The position numbers were made by a program, and so were the translations under genes. A stretch of 64,000 nucleotides of DNA from Synechococcus sp. PCC 7335 (GTDB lineage Bacteria > Cyanobacteriota > Cyanobacteriia > Phormidesmidales > Phormidesmidaceae): the NCBI RefSeq assembly GCF_000155595.1, contig NZ_DS989904.1, positions 3,027,720-3,091,719 of the forward strand. Direction: 5' to 3'. The notes below the pieces were generated by a model that worked only from the letters and a program-made list of their open reading frames with translations, did not search any database and was not told where the DNA came from. Positions 9,990 through 19,067 of this stretch are shown one piece after another (position 1 is the stretch's first letter; every line of letters begins with the position of its first letter).

Positions 9990-10203
9990 AACCTTCGATG
10001 ATATTTAGCGTTCGCTATAGGACTGCTATCGTTTCGCTTTTGTTACCTTCGCTTACTCTATCCAAGCCGCTTACGAAGTATTCACACAAATTAACCCTAA
10101 AAGCTAACAGCTGGCGGTCGAACAGAATACCTGAACAGATGGCATGAGCTCAACAACCGACTCATCTGCTACCTTTTAGGAACTAATTCGGGAGTCAGAA
10201 CCC

Positions 10204-10854
10204 ATGGAAAAAGCCTTTGGACTAGAGATCCCTGAAAGTTTAGAAGATGCCTGTGAGCTGAATCGTACAGCTTTAGTCGTGTATGACATGCAAGTTGGCA
10301 TTTTCAGCCAGCTAAGCAACGCAGACCCAATCAAGAACAAAGTTGTACAGATCCTCCAAGTAGCTCGAGAGACTGGTTTGCGCATATTTTTCATGCGTCA
10401 TATGTCATTACCCAAGGAGCTATCAGGTGTCTTTCAACTAAAGACTGCCAAAGCGTGGCAAAGAGTGACTTCTACCGATGATGTCAACCCTTGGTTTTTG
10501 CGTGATGCGCCCGGTTTTCATTTGATTCCTGAAGTGGCACCGCTACCTTCCGAGGCAATCTTCGACAAGATTACGATGTCCGCTTTTGAAAGTACACCAC
10601 TCGATATCGCCTTACGTGACTGTGGTATTCAGAGCGTCATAATCGTAGGCGTGGCTACTGAAATTGGAATTGAGCCGACAATTCGCCACGCTGCTGATCT
10701 TGGATACATCCCTATCATGGTTACTGATGCTTGCGGAGCTGGTGATGAAGCCGCCGGTCAGCGGGCGGTGGCTAGTCTTAGGTTCATGGGAGATGCTTTC
10801 TTTACTCAGGTAGATGAGCTCTCCTCTATCCTCCGCAAAAAAGCTGGAATATAG
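10204..10854 (+). CDS. Isochorismatase-like hydrolase lacking the catalytic cysteine
   Basis: Belongs to the isochorismatase/nicotinamidase fold. The catalytic Asp28 (VVYDMQ) and Lys122 (FDKITMSAF) are present. At the position of the nucleophilic Cys in GVATExCVExT the sequence reads GVATEIGIEPT, so residue 155 is Gly. True isochorismatases such as EntB and PhzD also carry Gly here and do not use a thiol nucleophile, whereas amidases need Cys. Whether this enzyme acts on isochorismate or on a different vinyl ether or ester is unknown. No menaquinone, siderophore or phenazine gene is adjacent. The start ATG is preceded by GGGAG. Confidence 0.82.
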   Translation: MEKAFGLEIPESLEDACELNRTALVVYDMQVGIFSQLSNADPIKNKVVQILQVARETGLRIFFMRHMSLPKELSGVFQLKTAKAWQRVTSTDDVNPWFLRDAPGFHLIPEVAPLPSEAIFDKITMSAFESTPLDIALRDCGIQSVIIVGVATEIGIEPTIRHAADLGYIPIMVTDACGAGDEAAGQRAVASLRFMGDAFFTQVDELSSILRKKAGI

Positions 10855-11079
10855 AAATTGCATGGTCTTATTCCAGGCGCTAGGAACCCCTTAAACTGTA
10901 GCTTTTCCTGCTCTATTGACTATATCGAGTAGCCGCTGAAACCGCTATCGGACAACAGTAGAGTGACTAATAATAGAGCAGATATGCTCAATGATTGCGA
11001 TATGTTCAAGCTGTACAGATTGCTATATATGGCAAGCCGATAGAATTTATTCCTGTGTACCTGAGTCGCCTGATTAGAC

Positions 11080-11982
11080 CTAGGGGTTGCAATAGAAACA
11101 GTGCGCTGGGTCAGCAAACGGAGGTGAGCCCGGTGGTAAGTCCGGCGATGGCTGATCTTGCTGAAATTGACAGTGCTGACAGGAATAGCGCACAGAGCGG
11201 GTCAGTAATGTTGCCGCGCCGCATAGACTACAGGGTAGGCCAGGGAAGCGCTGCGTGATCACAAAGCCGGGATAGTGGCATCTAGGACAGAGGTGCGTCG
11301 CCTTTTTGATGAGATCTATGGTGGCCTGGGCGATCGCGTCCATTCGAGTAGGATTGTAGAGCGCTCGCATGTCGGTTTCAACATGGGCTTTGCGATCAAC
11401 CGATTGTTCTAACGCTAAAGTAACTGCCTGAATTAAGTCGGCAGCTACCGTAATGCCCTTTGCAACAGTCTCTGTGGGTCTACCAGCCTCTTGATCGGTT
11501 TCGTGCTCGGTGGAAGCAACTCTCATAACCACGAGGCCGTGTTCAGGAAAACCTACTGAGCTAGCAAAGGCTAGCGCTTCTTCAGGACTGCTAACAGTTT
11601 GGCTCTGATAGTTTGTTTCAGTAGAAAGCTGTTCGCCGACAATCTCTAGCTCATGTTCGAGATCATACAATAGCACTAGCTCACGGTTGCACGCAGCAAA
11701 AGGCAGTTGCGGATGGGGCCCAAAGCTACCTTCGCTGGCGATCGCTAGGGTCTTTCCACTCAGCTTCAGTGCGGCTTTGGCCTTGAGCCGAGCAGTCGTC
11801 AACTGATCGGCCGGGCGCTTTGTCTCTCTTGTGAATGTGCCAAAGTTGTCGGTATTAAAGTTAGTAGGGATAAGTGTTTTGACCCCCAAGGCAGATTCTA
11901 CCAGCGGGGCAATCACCTGTTCTTTGCGGTGCATCGTTGCAATGACTGCCACTCGATTCGTAAAAAAAGAAGGCGCTGGCAT
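11080..11982 (-). CDS. DUF6671-type protein with C-terminal zinc ribbons
   Basis: A 300-residue soluble protein. The N-terminal two thirds (VAVIATMHRKEQVIAPLVE, TTARLKAKAAL, IASEGSFGPHP) match, as I recall it, a family of unknown function (DUF6671). The C-terminal 80 residues hold four CxxC pairs (CPRC, CSLC, CQHC and CFYC), which should form two zinc ribbons. The ribbon end is rich in Pro and Asp between the last two knuckles. It stands alone between convergent and same-strand neighbours. Function unknown. Confidence 0.7.
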   Translation of the reverse strand: MPAPSFFTNRVAVIATMHRKEQVIAPLVESALGVKTLIPTNFNTDNFGTFTRETKRPADQLTTARLKAKAALKLSGKTLAIASEGSFGPHPQLPFAACNRELVLLYDLEHELEIVGEQLSTETNYQSQTVSSPEEALAFASSVGFPEHGLVVMRVASTEHETDQEAGRPTETVAKGITVAADLIQAVTLALEQSVDRKAHVETDMRALYNPTRMDAIAQATIDLIKKATHLCPRCHYPGFVITQRFPGLPCSLCGAATLLTRSVRYSCQHCQFQQDQPSPDLPPGSPPFADPAHCFYCNP

Positions 11983-12104
11983 TGGCTCGAGGGCAACTGG
12001 GGAATAACAACTGTGAATAGCATGTGAAGAGCAACTGTAGTCGACGTAGTTACACCGTGCTCAATCGATTCGCTAACAATTCGCTAAACTATCAGCCAAA
12101 GCCT

Positions 12105-12806
12105 CTAGGCCTTAGCTCGAATCTCATCGAGTTTGGCACGTACAGCCTGTATATCTTGCCACATCAGCCATTTGGGTTTGCCCGGGTCTCTAGAAGGATT
12201 ACGTAATAGATAAGCAGGGTGCAAGATCGGCATGCACTGCCGGCCCTCCCACTCAATCCATGTGCCGCGAATTTTAGTGATACCACGCTTTTCGCTAGGA
12301 ATAATACCCTTCACGGCGGTTGCTCCAGTTAGCAAGATGATTTTGGGATCGACTAGGCGAATTTGTTCCAGAATATAAGGGCGACAAGCATTGATCTCGC
12401 TAGCGAGTGGATTACGGTTGCCTGGTGGGCGGCATTTGACGATATTACAGATGTAAACATCTTTCTCTGTGTCTAGCCGAACGGCACCCAGTATCTTTTC
12501 TAATAGCTGCCCTGAGCGCCCAACAAAAGGTAACCCTTGCTCGTCCTCTTGCTGTCCTGGGCCTTCACCAATCACCATAATCGGCGCGTTTGGATTGCCT
12601 CGGCTGACGACCACGTTAGTTCGGGTCTGGGCAAGCTCGCAGCGTTGACAGCTTTTGCAGTGGACGGCTAATGGGGTGAGCGAATCATAGGTGCCCGGCG
12701 GAATAGGTACGCTAGCGCTAGTCGGAATTTTGTCAGGATCGAAGTCTGTAGGCGTGGGGGTAGCTTCGATATCGCTAGCGCTGAAAAGATCGATCTGCTC
12801 GGGCAT
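12105..12806 (-). CDS. Family 4 uracil-DNA glycosylase (iron-sulfur type)
   Basis: Removes uracil from DNA at the start of base excision repair. The four cluster ligands are present: CQRC (Cys53, Cys56), Cys125 in NIVKCRPPGNR and Cys141. The active-site motif GEGPGQQEDEQGLPFVGRSG (about 80-99) and HPAYLLR near the C-terminus are intact. A 45-residue acidic and Pro-rich N-terminal tail precedes the domain, as in other cyanobacterial homologues. Start ATG at 12806. Confidence 0.92.
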   Translation of the reverse strand: MPEQIDLFSASDIEATPTPTDFDPDKIPTSASVPIPPGTYDSLTPLAVHCKSCQRCELAQTRTNVVVSRGNPNAPIMVIGEGPGQQEDEQGLPFVGRSGQLLEKILGAVRLDTEKDVYICNIVKCRPPGNRNPLASEINACRPYILEQIRLVDPKIILLTGATAVKGIIPSEKRGITKIRGTWIEWEGRQCMPILHPAYLLRNPSRDPGKPKWLMWQDIQAVRAKLDEIRAKA

Positions 12807-12942
12807 GAACTGTATTTTTGAAGGTGGTTGGAGGCTTGTCTATTCTATTTTAGGGGAAAGTCGGGGGAAGGGGAGAGATAGCAGCCCTAGTGGAGTAGGT
12901 GAACTCAGGCGTGAATATCTGCGCCTACAGAAGGGATAGGCA

Positions 12943-14325
12943 CTATCGCCCCAGTCGGTTGATAATCCCCTCACAGCCGCCCGGAATGGTGCCTCGAGTT
13001 TTATTGCCGCCCCACTCGCAGCAGTAGCAGCGTTGCGTTTCAGAAAGGCGTCGGGTATTTGTAAAGTCAGCGCCTTCAACTACAGCACCCGTGAATCTAC
13101 CTGTTCTATAGTCAGGCTTGTCCTGGCGAGTGCGAGGAGTAGCGGTTTCTAGACTGCCGTAGTACAGACGAACTCCCATCATGTCTGTATTAGAGAGATT
13201 AGCGTCACACAAGATAGCGCGAGAAAAGTTTGTGCGTACTAGATCACAGTCAGATAAATTGGCACGGATAAGATTAGCCGCGCTGAGATCTAGCCAGCGT
13301 AGATCGGTTGTTGATAAGTCACTGGCCGCTAGCATTACACCTAGATCAATAACCCTCGTACCAGTCAGTCGATCTTCTGCGTAGCCACCCATTCCGTCTA
13401 AGATAGGTCTGCCCAAGCGCTGATCGCGAGCTAATGGGGTCAATAGCTTCGAGCGAGAAAGAAAGCGTAATACTTTAGCTTTGCCACTCGCATCTACACT
13501 GCTAAGAATAGCGGCAGTACGGGCTTCTGCAATAATGCGCTCTTGTGGCCAGTCCTCTAGTAGTCCTTCATCATCTAGCACTAGCTCTGAGATACCTTGA
13601 AAGTAGGAATCGATAGTCTGCTGCTGGGTAATCAGGTTCTGCTGGACGGTCAGATCGCGCGAGATGATGTACTGTCGCCAAGCCACATAGACAGCTAGTA
13701 CCGCAATGAATATTTGTCCAATGGCGCCTAAAAAGTCACCTAGCGCACTGATAATATCCCAGCGCAGTCCGCTGCCCCAGCGGGCAATCGGTCGGCTGAT
13801 ACCGCTGGTATAAACCAGTCCTATGATCCCAAACAACAATCCTGGAATGGCAACCAATAGCGCTTTTTGCTGCTGAGTAAGGTCGCTGAGTGCTTCTTGT
13901 AGGGTGGGATTGAGCAGCCGTAAGGAAACGACGAATGCAACTAAGGATCCTGCTAAGGTAAGCCAGAAGCTGTTGAGGGTGAAGCCGATGACCACAACAA
14001 TGACTGATGCGATCGCAACGACACTAATCGGCGCCTGAGCAACTCTGACTGGATCGATTGCTGGTTGACGCTGATAGCGTTCTGTAGTCTCTAAGTCATG
14101 TTCTGCCTGCTTAAGCCGGTGGCTAGGTAAAACTGATTCTGTGATTGCTCCGTTGTCTGCTTGCAGATCAGGATCGGGATTATAGTCTTCCGTAAACGGC
14201 TGGTAATAGCCATTGTCACCAGCTGACTTGCTAGCTGCACTATCGATCGACTGAAAGTCATCGTGGCTTTCAGAATGAGTAGACGATTCGGGTGAAGCGG
14301 TAGGATCAGAGGGAAATGGGGTCAT
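12943..14325 (-). CDS. Pentapeptide-repeat membrane protein
   Basis: The N-terminal 90 residues are Ser/Asp-rich and probably disordered. Four hydrophobic segments follow (about 95-130, 135-150, 158-175 and 205-220), then a cytosolic region with a helical stretch and a short pentapeptide array (LRWLDLSAANLIRANLSDC; A(D/N)LxX pattern, about 345-395). The C-terminus CYCCEWGGNKTRG is Cys-rich. Pentapeptide arrays fold as right-handed beta helices used for protein contacts, and the partner is unknown. The gene is single and divergent from the S2P gene. Confidence 0.8.
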   Translation of the reverse strand: MTPFPSDPTASPESSTHSESHDDFQSIDSAASKSAGDNGYYQPFTEDYNPDPDLQADNGAITESVLPSHRLKQAEHDLETTERYQRQPAIDPVRVAQAPISVVAIASVIVVVIGFTLNSFWLTLAGSLVAFVVSLRLLNPTLQEALSDLTQQQKALLVAIPGLLFGIIGLVYTSGISRPIARWGSGLRWDIISALGDFLGAIGQIFIAVLAVYVAWRQYIISRDLTVQQNLITQQQTIDSYFQGISELVLDDEGLLEDWPQERIIAEARTAAILSSVDASGKAKVLRFLSRSKLLTPLARDQRLGRPILDGMGGYAEDRLTGTRVIDLGVMLAASDLSTTDLRWLDLSAANLIRANLSDCDLVRTNFSRAILCDANLSNTDMMGVRLYYGSLETATPRTRQDKPDYRTGRFTGAVVEGADFTNTRRLSETQRCYCCEWGGNKTRGTIPGGCEGIINRLGR

Positions 14326-14507
14326 TGAGCGCGCGCATTGCTAGCAGTTCAGTGTAGCTGAAAGCTCCGCAAGCTTTTAGAGCGCTGCTGCCATCCTCTA
14401 CTAAAATAAAATTAAGAATTGATAATCGCATTGATAGATTTTCGCTTCTTTTTTCTTAACTTTGGCCTTGCAGTAATGCTCACCGGCCATTATTCCTATT
14501 CCTTCTT

Positions 14508-16124
14508 ATGATTACAGTCCTCCTTCTAGCCGCTGCCATTGGCATTTTGGCTTGGGGCTTTTCAAAAGCTCAGCCACTAGGTCGCCCTGGCATTTTAGCT
14601 TGGCTACAGACTGTAGTACTGATGGTTCCCTGGCTGCTGTTCTTTGGCTTCTCGGCCGTAGGAATCTATTTAAACTTAGCTGGCATCTTACTGCTAGTTG
14701 TATCATCGACTGGGCTATACATCTATTTTGGTCGCCAGCTTAGAGCGGCCAGCCAGGAGGAATTAGCTGCGCAATCGGTAGAAAAAGCTTCAAAGCTAGC
14801 TGAGAAGGCTGCTGAGCAGAAAGCTGGTAAAGAAGAAGATGCCGCTTTGGCTGACAATATTGCTGTTGAAAGGGCCAACGAAGCTACTGAACAACTCCCG
14901 CTCGCTGGTGATAGCCTTGCCAAAGGTGCGGAAGACAAAGGCGCAGAAGGTGACAGCGTAGACGGTAACGGTGTAAAAGAGAGCGATGAAGTCGACATAG
15001 AAGATCAGCCATCGCCGCCAATCCCACCCGAAGATCTGGCGATAATGGAGGGATTTTTTGGTATTAATACCTTCTTTAGAACGAAAACGGTGCCTTTTCA
15101 GGAGGGTGCGGTTTTCAAAGGAAACTTGCGGGGAGAAGCGGAAAAAACATCTCAAGAGCTCAGCCAAAAATTGGTAGATAAGTTTGGCGATCGCTACCAG
15201 TCTTTTCTCCTGCTAGATCCTGAAGATAAGCCTGTCGTAGTGATCTTCCCTAGCAAGAATGGACCCAAATCGACGACTTTGCCGCAGAGAATTTTAGCCG
15301 TTGCACTAGCGATCGCCACCATAGCTACCTGCATGGAAACTGCTGCCGTACTCCAAAGCTTTGACATCTTCCAATCTCCAGAACGCTGGCGAGAGGCTCT
15401 ACCGATCGGTCTTGGTATTCTTTCTATCCTTGGTATCCACGAAATTGGTCACCTGATTTACGCTCGTAAGCACAGCATCCGGCTTAGTCCCCCTTTTCTT
15501 TTACCGGCTTGGCAGTTAGGTGCGTTTGGAGCTATCACTCGATTCGAGTCCGTCATTCCTAACCGCACTGTCCTTTTTAACATCGCTTTTGCCGGGCCTG
15601 CGGCTGGCGGCATTTTTTCTTTCATTTGCCTATTTTGGGGCCTAGTGCTTTCCCAGTCAGGTAGTCCCTTTCAGCTCCCTGCTGAGTTTTTTCGAGGATC
15701 TATTCTCGTTGGTGGCTTGGCGCGTTTGATCTTAGGAGATGCTCTTCAGGCGGACTTAGTCGATGTTCAGCCCCTATTTATTGTGGGCTGGATTGGTTTG
15801 ATCATCACAGCGATAAATCTGCTACCTGCCGGACAGTTGGACGGCGGGAGAGTTGTCCAGTCAATTTATGGACGCAAAACTCTTGTTAGAAGCACAGCGG
15901 TCACCTTAGTCCTACTTGCTATTGTCGGTCTCTTTAATCCTTTAGCACTTTATTGGGCCGTGCTGATTGTCTTTTTGCAGCGTCAGCCAGAACGCCCTTG
16001 TACCGACGATTTGAGTGAGCCAAATGATACTAGGGCCGCCTTAGCTCTAGCTTCTCTACTATTAGTCTTGTTAGTGCTTTTACCCCTCACTCCCACGTTA
16101 GCTCGGCGGTTAGGGATTGGATAG
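14508..16124 (+). CDS. Site-2 protease family protein (EGY-like M50 metallopeptidase)
   Basis: Intramembrane zinc protease. Two N-terminal membrane helices (1-17 and 30-75) are followed by a long Ala/Glu/Lys-rich charged linker (about 80-170). Next comes a soluble domain with FKGNLRGE, a signature seen in the plant/cyanobacterial EGY branch, and then the membrane core. The catalytic motif is HEIGH (311-315) and the third ligand lies in NLLPAGQLDGG (437-447). By family, such proteases cleave anchored regulators; no anti-sigma factor is adjacent here. Length 538. Confidence 0.9.
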   Translation: MITVLLLAAAIGILAWGFSKAQPLGRPGILAWLQTVVLMVPWLLFFGFSAVGIYLNLAGILLLVVSSTGLYIYFGRQLRAASQEELAAQSVEKASKLAEKAAEQKAGKEEDAALADNIAVERANEATEQLPLAGDSLAKGAEDKGAEGDSVDGNGVKESDEVDIEDQPSPPIPPEDLAIMEGFFGINTFFRTKTVPFQEGAVFKGNLRGEAEKTSQELSQKLVDKFGDRYQSFLLLDPEDKPVVVIFPSKNGPKSTTLPQRILAVALAIATIATCMETAAVLQSFDIFQSPERWREALPIGLGILSILGIHEIGHLIYARKHSIRLSPPFLLPAWQLGAFGAITRFESVIPNRTVLFNIAFAGPAAGGIFSFICLFWGLVLSQSGSPFQLPAEFFRGSILVGGLARLILGDALQADLVDVQPLFIVGWIGLIITAINLLPAGQLDGGRVVQSIYGRKTLVRSTAVTLVLLAIVGLFNPLALYWAVLIVFLQRQPERPCTDDLSEPNDTRAALALASLLLVLLVLLPLTPTLARRLGIG

Positions 16125-16144
16125 CAAGGAGAAAGAGGTAGGTT

Positions 16145-16786
16145 ATGTGTGCTCGTTTTACGCTAGATGCCCAGATGCAACAGCTTAGGGATATCTTTGG
16201 ACTCACTAACAGTATAGAAATTATCCCAACCTGGAACCGCGCGCCAGGCGCAAGCTCACCTATTATCATTCACGACCGCATTGGTCTAGCCAAGTGGGGA
16301 CTGAAACCAGCCTGGGCCAAAGCCGGAATGAAGGCGCCGCACAACGCTCGAATCGAGACAGCCGCAACCAAGCCTTATTTCAGAAGCGCCTGGACGAAAC
16401 GACGGTGCTTAGTTCCAGCTACTGGTTTCTATGAATGGCAGGCCACAGCCACTGGTAAGCAGCCTATCTACTTCGACTACCCAGGACAAATCTTTGCTTT
16501 TGCGGGGCTTTGGGAAAAAGCTAACGAAAACATTAGCGCAGAGGCTAGCCCAGCTGTAACGTTTACTATCCTCACACAGCCAGCAGTCGGCCCAGTCGCA
16601 GAGATTCATCACCGTATGCCAGTTGTCTTAGCGCCTGATAGCTACCGTAGCTGGTTAGCTGGCGAGTCGACTGCTGCAGATCAGTCCACAGCTTATATGC
16701 AGGCGATCGCAGCTAGGCCAGTGAGCCGTGAGGTCAATAACGTTCGCAATGATAGTGCAGACTTAGTTAGCGCTAATAGTAAATGA
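16145..16786 (+). CDS. SOS response-associated peptidase family protein (YedK/HMCES)
   Basis: Members use the N-terminal Cys2 to crosslink to abasic sites in single-stranded DNA and so shield them. The sequence begins MCARFTL, placing Cys at position 2 after Met removal. It has NARIETA (Asn near the active site), GFYEW (the catalytic Glu) and HHRMPV (the active-site His). All core residues are present and length (213) is normal. It starts 20 bases after the S2P stop and may be co-transcribed with it. Confidence 0.92.
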   Translation: MCARFTLDAQMQQLRDIFGLTNSIEIIPTWNRAPGASSPIIIHDRIGLAKWGLKPAWAKAGMKAPHNARIETAATKPYFRSAWTKRRCLVPATGFYEWQATATGKQPIYFDYPGQIFAFAGLWEKANENISAEASPAVTFTILTQPAVGPVAEIHHRMPVVLAPDSYRSWLAGESTAADQSTAYMQAIAARPVSREVNNVRNDSADLVSANSK

Positions 16787-16797
16787 GCTAGCTTATT

Positions 16798-16833
16798 TGC
16801 TAGTTATAGTACTTGTGCTAGTTGTAGTACTTG
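16798..16833. repeat. 18-base tandem duplication
   Basis: Two adjacent copies of tgctagttrtagtacttg differ at one base and are followed by a partial third (ctagtcatag). They lie between the YedK/HMCES gene and cysE. Probably slippage; no function is evident. Confidence 0.8.
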
Positions 16834-17058
16834 CTAGTCATAGAGTTTAGTATCACTGAGCTTGATACCATAGACTTGATATCACTAGAGGTAGTGGGCA
16901 GTGATAGCTTCTTTCAAAAGGTACAACTGCAAACCGAACCTTCTAGGGGTTGGAGACAAATTAATCAAACGCTAAGATAATTTTAGTTTGTTAATAGTTC
17001 AATTAGGATGGCAGGCAATAGACCTGCTAGCTACCGTTACCTAAAGGGAAATCCCACT

Positions 17059-17847
17059 GTGCTCAAGGCTATTGTCCATGACTTTCGCATCATCTTTGAT
17101 CGTGATCCGGCGGCTCGTAACTGGCTAGAAGTTATTTTTCTCTATCCTGGGTTTCAGGCGCTGGTCATTCATCGCTTAGCGCACTGGCTGTGGAATATAG
17201 GAATACCTTTTGTACCGAGGCTGCTGTCTCATCTAGCTCGCGCTTTGACCGGCGTAGAAATTCACCCGGGTGCGCAGATTGGTTGTGGTGTGTTTATCGA
17301 TCATGGCATGGGTGTGGTGATTGGTGAAACGGCTACTGTGGGTGACCTGTCATTGATATATCAGGGCGTGACTTTAGGGGGCACAGGTAAGGAGTCTGGT
17401 AAGCGCCATCCAACCTTAGGGACAGGGGTGATCGTAGGAGCAGGCGCCAAAGTACTGGGCAACATCCAAATTGGCAATGACGTGCGAATTGGAGCTGGCT
17501 CTGTGGTGCTTAGAGAGGTACCGTCTGATTGCACAGTTGTCGGTGTACCAGGTAGGGTTGTTTATCGTTCGGGTGAACGTATAGGTCCGCTAGAGCACGC
17601 GCAGCTCCCTGATTCAGAGGCGAGAGCGATTCGGGCGCTGATGGATCGAATGATTGCGCTAGAAAACGAAGTTGCTGAGCTACGTGGAGCCAAAGCACTC
17701 GAAAGTGAAGAGGAATTAGCCGTTAAGATAGCTGATTTGGAGAGCTTGATGTCTCTTGGTGCAGTCGGAGAGAACTGTGATGGTAGTAAGTGCTGTAATC
17801 TCGATGATCGCGCTCTGCAGGAGTTCTTCGACGGAGCTGGGATTTAG
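17059..17847 (+). CDS. cysE: Serine O-acetyltransferase
   Basis: Makes O-acetylserine from serine and acetyl-CoA, the first step of cysteine synthesis. The N-terminal helical domain (DPAARNWLEVIFLYPGFQ) is followed by the left-handed beta helix with FIDHGMGVVIGETA (catalytic His/Asp region), GVTLGGTGKESGKRHP and hexapeptide repeats. A C-terminal tail of about 70 residues ends in CDGSKCCN and may be regulatory. I chose GTG 17059 because family members start there and AAAGGGA lies upstream. The frame is also open to an ATG at 17008 with its AGG directly abutting the start. cysK lies 3.6 kb away. Confidence 0.92.
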   Translation: MLKAIVHDFRIIFDRDPAARNWLEVIFLYPGFQALVIHRLAHWLWNIGIPFVPRLLSHLARALTGVEIHPGAQIGCGVFIDHGMGVVIGETATVGDLSLIYQGVTLGGTGKESGKRHPTLGTGVIVGAGAKVLGNIQIGNDVRIGAGSVVLREVPSDCTVVGVPGRVVYRSGERIGPLEHAQLPDSEARAIRALMDRMIALENEVAELRGAKALESEEELAVKIADLESLMSLGAVGENCDGSKCCNLDDRALQEFFDGAGI

Positions 17848-18190
17848 ACAGTGGACGCTGAAATGTAATCACTTTGGCGCGTCATCAGCGATGATGTAGC
17901 GATGGTCAAATAAACAAAATCAGCTCTGTTTACCAGCTACTATTAATGGTAAGTCAGCTAATGGTAGATCAGCAGGTTCGTTGCTGCTAGACGGCTATTG
18001 AAGTCAATCGCGATTAAACGTTTCCTAGCGGCATTGAAAGTATCAGTAGGTACTAGCGATCATACTGTCCTGCTCATTTGTAGTGTTCTTACCAAGGAGA
18101 AATACCGAAGACAAAGCAATCTGAAGGGTTTTGCTTCAAGTCTTCCTATATTCAATTCACTGTATAACGAGACAGGGTGAATGTACTCTC
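17848..18190. other. Convergent intergenic region, no gene supported
   Basis: 343 bases between cysE and the convergent Mo-nitrogenase-domain gene. It includes a short open frame at 17998-18180 that has a TTG start, no ribosome site and no family resemblance. No strong terminator hairpin was found by eye. Confidence 0.4.
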
Positions 18191-18481
18191 CTAGGAAATT
18201 GCTGCACCGTCTACGCCGCACTCATCGACTAAGTAACACATGGCTTTGAACCTCAGCATGATGAGCTGGTCGTAAAGGGGATTGAGCTTGCACATAGGAG
18301 GTATGTGGGCAATGGTACGGTGAAAGAGTTTGACATCACGCTCAAACGGGCAGTCTGCTGGGATTAGGGAAATGATGCGGTGAGCGGTTTTTTCGTTCTG
18401 AACAGGAATGTCTTCAATCCAATTACGTATTAGTCTGAGAATATTCAGAGTGTCTTTCATCTTAGGTAAAGCTTGAACCAC
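18191..18481 (-). CDS. Mo-dependent nitrogenase C-terminal domain protein
   Basis: A 96-residue cyanobacterial protein of the family known as the Mo-dependent nitrogenase C-terminal domain. It is recognised by the core ERDVKLFHRTIAHIPPMC, the segment KLNPLYDQLIMLRFKAMCYL and the ending DECG. Despite the name, most members are free-standing and no nif gene is near, so nitrogen fixation should not be inferred. The frame begins at 18481, but ATG at 18460 (MKDTLNIL) is also possible. Confidence 0.82.
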   Translation of the reverse strand: MVQALPKMKDTLNILRLIRNWIEDIPVQNEKTAHRIISLIPADCPFERDVKLFHRTIAHIPPMCKLNPLYDQLIMLRFKAMCYLVDECGVDGAAIS

Positions 18482-19067
18482 AACGATAGAAAAGAGCTTA
18501 ATAACTCAGTAGATTTCGGTAATTTTTAAGTAGATTTTAGGGGGGACTGCGTTAGCTTCAACGAAGGTACCCGAAGAGTTAGTCAGATTATCAGAGATAT
18601 ATCAGAAATTATCTCTAACATTCTGCGGAAGTATTATCGTTCTCTATTTTTATGTGGTCATTTTTATCTACTTAAAAGTGTATATCTCTTTCCTTTCGTT
18701 AACTATCCTAGTCTTCCTATAGAGAATGACAAGTTCCTAAGGAACATTTTGATTATAAATTATGCAAAGTTCACATGTTTCTAATGCAGATGATGTGACC
18801 AATCCAATATCTGGCTGTTCTAAACCGATAGCTACCTTTTATCATCATCTTTGAAACCGTTGCTACATATGACATTCATTGAACGGGTCTACCACCAGCT
18901 ATCAAAAAACGTCCTCGAAAATACTTTATGAGGACGCTATGAATCGAGCTGCAAACTCTCGTAAGTAGAAGTGCTTAGCCAAAAGAGAAGGAGACTTCTT
19001 CGTTAGTTAGAAGGTAAGTAAGAGTACCTAAACTTTGTCTCCAAAGATCTCTTGTAAGTAGAAGTGC
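18482..19067. other. 586-base intergenic region between gor and the Mo-nitrogenase-domain gene
   Basis: AT-rich. It holds the gor terminator (18904-18936), one copy of a 19-base repeat whose other copy spans the gor stop, and the upstream region of the small minus-strand gene. No open frame of note and no RNA gene was recognised. Confidence 0.5.
18904..18936 (-). terminator. Rho-independent terminator downstream of gor
   Basis: On the minus strand a perfect 7-base-pair stem (CGTCCTC/GAGGACG) with a 13-base loop is followed at once by six T. It lies about 130 bases past the gor stop and is oriented to end that transcript. Confidence 0.75.

Noticed and set aside
14723-15167. Minus-strand frames opposite the S2P linker
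   Set aside because: Ser/Ala-rich antisense of a repetitive Ala/Glu/Lys linker.
17998-18180. 60-codon plus-strand open frame
   Set aside because: TTG start, no ribosome site, no recognisable family, in a convergent intergenic region.
18191-18481. Evidence for nitrogen fixation from the Mo-nitrogenase-domain gene
   Set aside because: The domain is commonly free-standing in non-fixing cyanobacteria, and no nif gene is present.
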